DNA from: Weeksellaceae bacterium
Lineage (GTDB): Bacteria > Bacteroidota > Bacteroidia > Flavobacteriales > Weeksellaceae
NCBI GenBank assembly: GCA_019459455.1
Contig: JAIBEX010000009.1
Location: 310,001-374,000, forward strand
Direction of reading: 5' to 3'
Length of the DNA stretch: 64,000 nucleotides
Made by a program: the position numbers and the translations under genes. The first letter of the stretch is position 1; each line of letters starts with the position of its first letter. This document shows positions 59,986-64,000 of the stretch, one piece after another. The notes beneath the pieces were generated by a model. It ran no database searches. It was not told the origin of the DNA and saw only the letters and a program-made list of their open reading frames with translations.

Positions 59986-61356
59986 TTAATAATGACATTT
60001 TCCACACTCAAGCCCTCCTATTGCATCAACCGTAATCTTGCCTTCTTTTTTAGGATACTGTTTTTTCAGTTTTTCATGCAGATTCTGGAAGTATTCTTTA
60101 TTGTAAGCATTACCCATGTCTACTTCTGTAGTTCTGTGGCACTCAATACACCATCCCATGGTAAAGTCATTGGCCATACTTACCACATTCATCGTGTCTA
60201 CAGCTCCGTGACAAGCCTTACAAACTACATCAATCTTGTTGTCCGGATTTTTTTTGTTATGCGAATTAATGATGGCCTGTTCGCCGGCTACGACGTGCTG
60301 CGCATGATTGAAATACACGAAATCAGGCATGTTATGGATCCGAACCCATTCCACAGGTTGGGTTTTGCCCGTGTACTGCTGTGATGCAGGATCCCATCCG
60401 GTCGCAGCGTAAATTTTTTGTATTTCAGCATCGTAAAATGCTTTGTCTTTACCCGGTTCCATATAAGCACCCTTATATTCTGAAATATTACGGTGACAGT
60501 TCATACAGACATTCATAGAAGGAATTTCCGAAACCTTACCATATTTTGCAGAGGAGTGACAGAGCTGACAGTCGATTTTATTTTCGCCTGCATGGATTTT
60601 ATGGGAGAAATAGATGGGCTGCTCAGGCTTGTATCCTTTGTAAACCCCAATCCACATAATCCAGTTCCATATTCCGTAGAACGCAAGCAGTGCCAGCAGA
60701 CCCAGCGCAGCCTTACCTACATAACTGTATTTGTTATAAAGCTCCCCGAACGACCTTACTCTGGTAGCGTTCAGTCCGGACAGTTCCTCCGTTTGCTGAA
60801 GCTTCACAAGTTGTCTGAGCTTTAACAGCAGCCATACCAGTAAACCGCAAATGGCTAAAAGTGAAATTAGGATGATTGTAGAATTTGTTCTTTCCGCTTT
60901 TGCAGCTTCCAGCGCAACAATTGAATTTTGATCAGCAGTTCCGCCTTCAGCAGCAGTGGCTGCAGGAGCAGGAGCCGGTGGATTTGTGGTGTATTCCAGA
61001 ATGTCATTGATGTCCTGATCGGTGAGATTCGGGAAAGGAAGCATCTCGGTCTTGTTGAATTTCTCATATACCTCAATCGCGTACTTGTCTCCGGATTCAC
61101 GCAGTGCCTTGTTGTCTTTAATCCACTTGTGCAGCCAGTCTGTATCCAGATTCTGATCTGTTTTCAGCCTTGCTACAACGCCTCCCAGTGCGGGACCAAC
61201 CATTTGCTTATCTAAAGCGTGACAGGCGGTACAATTTGCCTTAAAGAGTTCTTCACCCTTTTTAGCATCGCCCTGTGCATAAACAGAAGCACCGGTTGAA
61301 AGCAAAAGCGTAAATGCCAGCAACCCTTTTTTGTAATGCTTTTTCCAACTAATCAT
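59986..61356 (-). CDS. actA: Alternative complex III subunit ActA (hexaheme cytochrome c)
   Basis: A 456-residue multiheme cytochrome with six CxxCH sites: CTACH in an N-terminal class I domain (residues about 27-130), then CQLCH, CMNCH, CKACH, CIECH and CGKCH in a C-terminal pentaheme region. A signal peptide (about 1-27) and two membrane helices (about 159-179 and 217-239) separate the domains. The pentaheme part matches classical ActA; the extra monoheme domain is a fusion. First gene of the operon. Confidence 0.94.
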   Translation of the reverse strand: MISWKKHYKKGLLAFTLLLSTGASVYAQGDAKKGEELFKANCTACHALDKQMVGPALGGVVARLKTDQNLDTDWLHKWIKDNKALRESGDKYAIEVYEKFNKTEMLPFPNLTDQDINDILEYTTNPPAPAPAATAAEGGTADQNSIVALEAAKAERTNSTIILISLLAICGLLVWLLLKLRQLVKLQQTEELSGLNATRVRSFGELYNKYSYVGKAALGLLALLAFYGIWNWIMWIGVYKGYKPEQPIYFSHKIHAGENKIDCQLCHSSAKYGKVSEIPSMNVCMNCHRNISEYKGAYMEPGKDKAFYDAEIQKIYAATGWDPASQQYTGKTQPVEWVRIHNMPDFVYFNHAQHVVAGEQAIINSHNKKNPDNKIDVVCKACHGAVDTMNVVSMANDFTMGWCIECHRTTEVDMGNAYNKEYFQNLHEKLKKQYPKKEGKITVDAIGGLECGKCHY

Positions 61357-61414
61357 TTATAATAAACTTGTGTTAGTACTAATTTCTAGAATTCAGAGAA
61401 CATAATCAGTGGCG

Positions 61415-61422
61415 CAAAAATA
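61415..61422 (-). promoter_or_regulatory. Predicted -7 box (TATTTTTG) of the act operon
   Basis: Minus-strand TATTTTTG, a full match, 58 bases before the actA ATG; no well-spaced TTG. Confidence 0.5.
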
Positions 61423-61505
61423 AGACATTTAACAGTAAATTAACAGCCGATAACAAATCCGATTTTGGTTTTGCTATTAATTTGTAACTGTTCTAAATAA
61501 CAAAG

Positions 61506-61536
61506 TTTGGAATAATTTTTATTTGTTATAAATTTG
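61506..61536 (+). promoter_or_regulatory. Predicted promoter of the SPOR-domain gene
   Basis: TTTG (61506-61509), 19 bases, TAAATTTG (61529-61536), 15 bases before the ATG: a near-ideal flavobacterial promoter. Confidence 0.65.
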
Positions 61537-61551
61537 CTTAAATTAAAATTA

Positions 61552-62085
61552 ATGAAGAATTCTTTTAAAATACTTGCCCTTGCTCTCATCTCGGTTTTTT
61601 ATCGTGTTGATGCGCAAGAGGTTGTAAAAGCCGACACCCTTTCCGGAACTCCTTTGATTATCACTATGGACAGTCGGGTAAACAGCGCGCTGGCAGACCT
61701 TGAAGATAACTGTTCAAGGAATGTAAGTACGAGATCCAATGCGGGACCATCAGGTGCTCCGGCAAAAGCCAGCAGGATTCTGGTGCCCAACAGGGAACTG
61801 ACGAATGCTGAAATCTGCCGCCAGAACCCACGGATTTTGGGATACAAGATCCAGATTTCTGTAGTGAAAAGCAATGCTGAAGCAAATGAAGTAAAAGCTT
61901 TTTTCAGACGGAGGTTCCCGAATATAAAAGTGGAAACAGACGCATCCCTGAGGCCTAACTATAAAATCCTCGCCGGAAGCTATTTCACGAAGCAAAGTGC
62001 ATCGGCGGACCTTTCAAAAATCCGGCAGCATTTCAACAGTGCAATTCCTGTACAGTACAGGGTATTCTGCGTAGAGGCCAAATAA
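61552..62085 (+). CDS. Exported SPOR-domain protein
   Basis: A 177-residue protein with a signal peptide (about 1-21, ending VDAQ) and a C-terminal SPOR domain from about residue 100 (GYKIQISVVKSNAEANEVKAFF, KILAGSYFTKQSASADLSKI). SPOR domains bind peptidoglycan stripped of stem peptides, often at division sites. The ATG at 61552 is chosen; an upstream in-frame TTG is part of the -7 box. It is divergent from the act operon, an arrangement I recall from other flavobacteria. Confidence 0.88.
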   Translation: MKNSFKILALALISVFYRVDAQEVVKADTLSGTPLIITMDSRVNSALADLEDNCSRNVSTRSNAGPSGAPAKASRILVPNRELTNAEICRQNPRILGYKIQISVVKSNAEANEVKAFFRRRFPNIKVETDASLRPNYKILAGSYFTKQSASADLSKIRQHFNSAIPVQYRVFCVEAK

Positions 62086-62109
62086 AATAAATTTATCAAT
62101 AACAGAGCT

Positions 62110-62136
62110 CAAAAACCGGTCGCTGACCGGTTTTAT
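62110..62136. terminator. Bidirectional intrinsic terminator
   Basis: Perfect nine-base stem 62112-62120 with 62126-62134, five-base loop, short T runs on both strands; shared by the SPOR gene and the convergent membrane protein gene. Confidence 0.8.
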
Positions 62137-63411
62137 CTATTTGTAAAAAGCATCAAGGAAAATGAAAAATTCCTGCATTCGCAAAAGATTATTCGCCACA
62201 AGATAAAGGAACATCAGCGCGAATATGCTCATAATCCCGGACAGGACCCTGGGTGAATCCCTGAAACTGTAAAGCAGCCACCCCAGCATGAGCGGCACAA
62301 CAAAAATAAAATGTCCACCGTAAATATAAGAGGTGTGCAGACCAAATTTCAGCACGGCGTGAATTATGACATCTATTAAAAAAGAAAGCATCAGCATCTG
62401 AGCCAGCTTGTTCCGGAAATTCCTCGCATAGGCCACAATCACCAAAATAAACAATACTCCGATAAAAATATAAGGCATCCAGCCGTTATACACATCCATG
62501 AACAGGGCCTTATACTCAAAACCCTTTCTATTGTGGTAGTCCCTGATTACAAAACCGGGAAAAAGGATATTACCTCCCCAAAACCAAGAGGTGATCATAT
62601 CCCAAACCGGAGTGATCTTTGGTTTGGAAAATTTATCGTACTGTTCACCTGTTTTGGCAAAAATCCTATGAACGTCAAAGTTCAGCCGGTTCAGATAGAG
62701 CAAAACAAAGACAGCGACCGAAACCAAACCCCTCAAAATTGCATTGCCCAGCTTTTTCCAGTTGGCAAACAGCCCCTTTTCAAATAAAACAGGGATAAAA
62801 ACCTTGGCGATATTTGTAATCGTAAGTCCTCCCACCGAAACCGCAGCCAAAGTAAGTGCCGCAGCAGGGATTTTTTGATCATTCCTGATCTTAAGCGCCG
62901 TGTAATAATTGAAGAGTACCAACAGGAATAGCGTAAATGTATAGGTCTCCGGGGTAAAGGAGAGCAGGATGTTGGTGGTAAAAAAGGAGAAAAACAGCAC
63001 GATGAATACACTGAAACCACGCGGCAGCCTGATGATGTTTTTAAGATATTTGTACACCTGCACCTGGCTTAAACTGACTGTTACAATACTGCACCATGCC
63101 AGGAAGAGACGGAAATCTGCATCGTATCGGTCGCCTGAAACAAATTTAGCAACATTGCGTACCTGGTCGAAAAAATAGTTAGAGAGGGGGTGGCGCTCAA
63201 AACCACCACCAGTCATGACAATCGCACGGTTATCGAAACTGAAATAGGCATCCCAGGGAATCCGGTTGTCAAAGATGATCCGGTAATTGACCGCAATAAC
63301 TGACCCCAGGATTCCGTAACCTATAAGAAAACCGATAAAAAGAAGGGTTTCAGTCGCGTTGGAAGGGAAGACCAGTTTAAAGAAACCGGCCAGTTTATTT
63401 TTGAAGTTCAC
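62137..63411 (-). CDS. Polytopic membrane protein (DUF6080-like, glycosyltransferase C-type topology)
   Basis: A 424-residue protein with ten or more helices and a loop after helix 1 carrying WDAYFSFDNRAIVMTGGGFERHPLSNYFF. The Asp/Glu/His pattern in that loop and the overall topology resemble polyprenyl-phosphate-dependent GT-C glycosyltransferases; activity is not shown. The frame begins with GTG at 63411. It lies 33 bases after selO on the same strand and may be co-transcribed. Confidence 0.7.
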   Translation of the reverse strand: MNFKNKLAGFFKLVFPSNATETLLFIGFLIGYGILGSVIAVNYRIIFDNRIPWDAYFSFDNRAIVMTGGGFERHPLSNYFFDQVRNVAKFVSGDRYDADFRLFLAWCSIVTVSLSQVQVYKYLKNIIRLPRGFSVFIVLFFSFFTTNILLSFTPETYTFTLFLLVLFNYYTALKIRNDQKIPAAALTLAAVSVGGLTITNIAKVFIPVLFEKGLFANWKKLGNAILRGLVSVAVFVLLYLNRLNFDVHRIFAKTGEQYDKFSKPKITPVWDMITSWFWGGNILFPGFVIRDYHNRKGFEYKALFMDVYNGWMPYIFIGVLFILVIVAYARNFRNKLAQMLMLSFLIDVIIHAVLKFGLHTSYIYGGHFIFVVPLMLGWLLYSFRDSPRVLSGIMSIFALMFLYLVANNLLRMQEFFIFLDAFYK

Positions 63412-63444
63412 AGAACGTAATTTTTTTGCGAAAATACATCAAAA

Positions 63445-64000
63445 TCATGAACTGCACGACAGCATGGAGCATCCGGATACGCCCTCGTAGGTGGATGGAC
63501 GCTTTACTGAAAACTCAGGATAGATTTCCTGATAAGGATTCTGCAGCGCGTGAAGAAGTTTGCCCATCAGATCCTTTTTCCCCAAATTCAGTTCCTCAAT
63601 GGCTTCATACAGAAGATAGTTCCTCAAGAGGAAACAAGGATTTGTTTTTTTCATCAGCGCCTTCGAAGCCTCTGGCGAAATGGAGTTTAAATTCTTTCTT
63701 TCGTTATATTTCTTAATGAAATTTTCCAGCTCCTGAATCAGTTCCGGCGTCCGTGCCATATAGGAAACTTTATCAAAAAAACTTTCCCGCGCGGTGTCCT
63801 GCTCCAACCTTTCAAGTTCTGTGAAGAAGAGGGTATAGTCCAGTTTAAGCGCGACCATAAGTTTCTGCCAGTCCGTAAAAAAAACATCATCTCCTTCCAT
63901 CACCTTATCAAAACCGAACTTTGCGGCCATCATGCCGTCATGCTGTTCCCAAAAATACGAACTGTATTCATCCAGTGTTTGTTCCAGGAATTTTGTATCG
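63445..64000 (-). CDS. selO: Protein adenylyltransferase SelO (C-terminal part, cut by window edge)
   Basis: The last roughly 184 codons of a SelO/UPF0061 pseudokinase, which attaches AMP to Ser, Thr or Tyr of target proteins in redox stress. The frame stays open to the window edge. The C-terminal landmarks are NPCFLLRNYLLYEAIEE, LLHALQNPYQE and the terminal CSMLSCSS, where the conserved cysteine or selenocysteine sits. The catalytic kinase-fold part is outside the window. Confidence 0.9.
   Translation of the reverse strand, partial: DTKFLEQTLDEYSSYFWEQHDGMMAAKFGFDKVMEGDDVFFTDWQKLMVALKLDYTLFFTELERLEQDTARESFFDKVSYMARTPELIQELENFIKKYNERKNLNSISPEASKALMKKTNPCFLLRNYLLYEAIEELNLGKKDLMGKLLHALQNPYQEIYPEFSVKRPSTYEGVSGCSMLSCSS

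Overview
The window reads as chromosomal core genome of a Bacteroidota bacterium, most likely a flavobacterium of the Chryseobacterium/Kaistella type (Weeksellaceae). This rests on the promoter style (TAnnTTTG -7 boxes, often with a TTG about 16-19 bases upstream, and weak Shine-Dalgarno sites), on lineage-typical families (DUF4296, DUF4271, GSIII glutamine synthetase, alternative complex III, HMA-type TonB receptor) and on gene orders such as lptG-tgt-DUF4296-glycosyltransferase and mreBCD-mrdA-rodA. The genus cannot be fixed from sequence reading alone. I see no rRNA, tRNA, IS element, prophage or CRISPR array.

Layout. 1-6.7 kb: ftsH (cut by the window edge) with rsfS, divergent birA, a leftward operon (glycosyltransferase, DUF4296 lipoprotein, tgt, lptG) and a rightward DUF4271/hemD-like pair. 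6.7-12.1 kb: oligopeptidase B with a small overlapping gene, an SRPBCC protein, and a histidine kinase/response regulator pair. 12.2-16.0 kb: a likely metal-handling locus made of a lipoprotein with three His/Cys repeats, a Cys-rich exported protein and a TonB-dependent receptor carrying two N-terminal heavy-metal-associated domains. 16-29.6 kb: L,D-transpeptidase, msrB, DUF4838 protein, DUF445 protein, pyrD, lipoprotein, KtrB/KtrA potassium uptake, glyS, serine hydrolase, DUF1801 protein. 29.7-33.6 kb: leftward heme operon hemA-hemC-hemD-hemE. 33.9-39.6 kb: rod-shape operon mreB-mreC-mreD-mrdA-rodA. 39.9-52.7 kb: NlpC/P60 lipoprotein, glnN, a DUF6909-like protein with a nucleoside-phosphorylase-like C-terminus, 2'-5' RNA ligase-like protein, zinc metallopeptidase, two small lipoproteins with a glutathionylspermidine-synthase-like ATP-grasp enzyme, a TPR protein with ribH, a lipoprotein with apt, and a secreted protein. 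52.9-61.4 kb: complete alternative complex III operon actABCDEF, with a divergent SPOR-domain protein. 62.1-64 kb: a membrane protein and the 3' part of selO.

How the parts work together. The heme operon supplies cofactor to the c-type cytochromes of the Act complex, which passes electrons from menaquinol to a periplasmic acceptor; no terminal oxidase gene is in the window. The mre/mrdA/rodA genes, the L,D-transpeptidase and the NlpC lipoprotein act on cell wall shape. The most distinctive locus is 12.2-16.0 kb, where three exported proteins rich in Cys and His are encoded in tandem and end with a receptor in which HMA domains sit ahead of the TonB plug. A second recurring theme is the packing of intrinsic terminators directly against, or around, the -7 box of the next gene.
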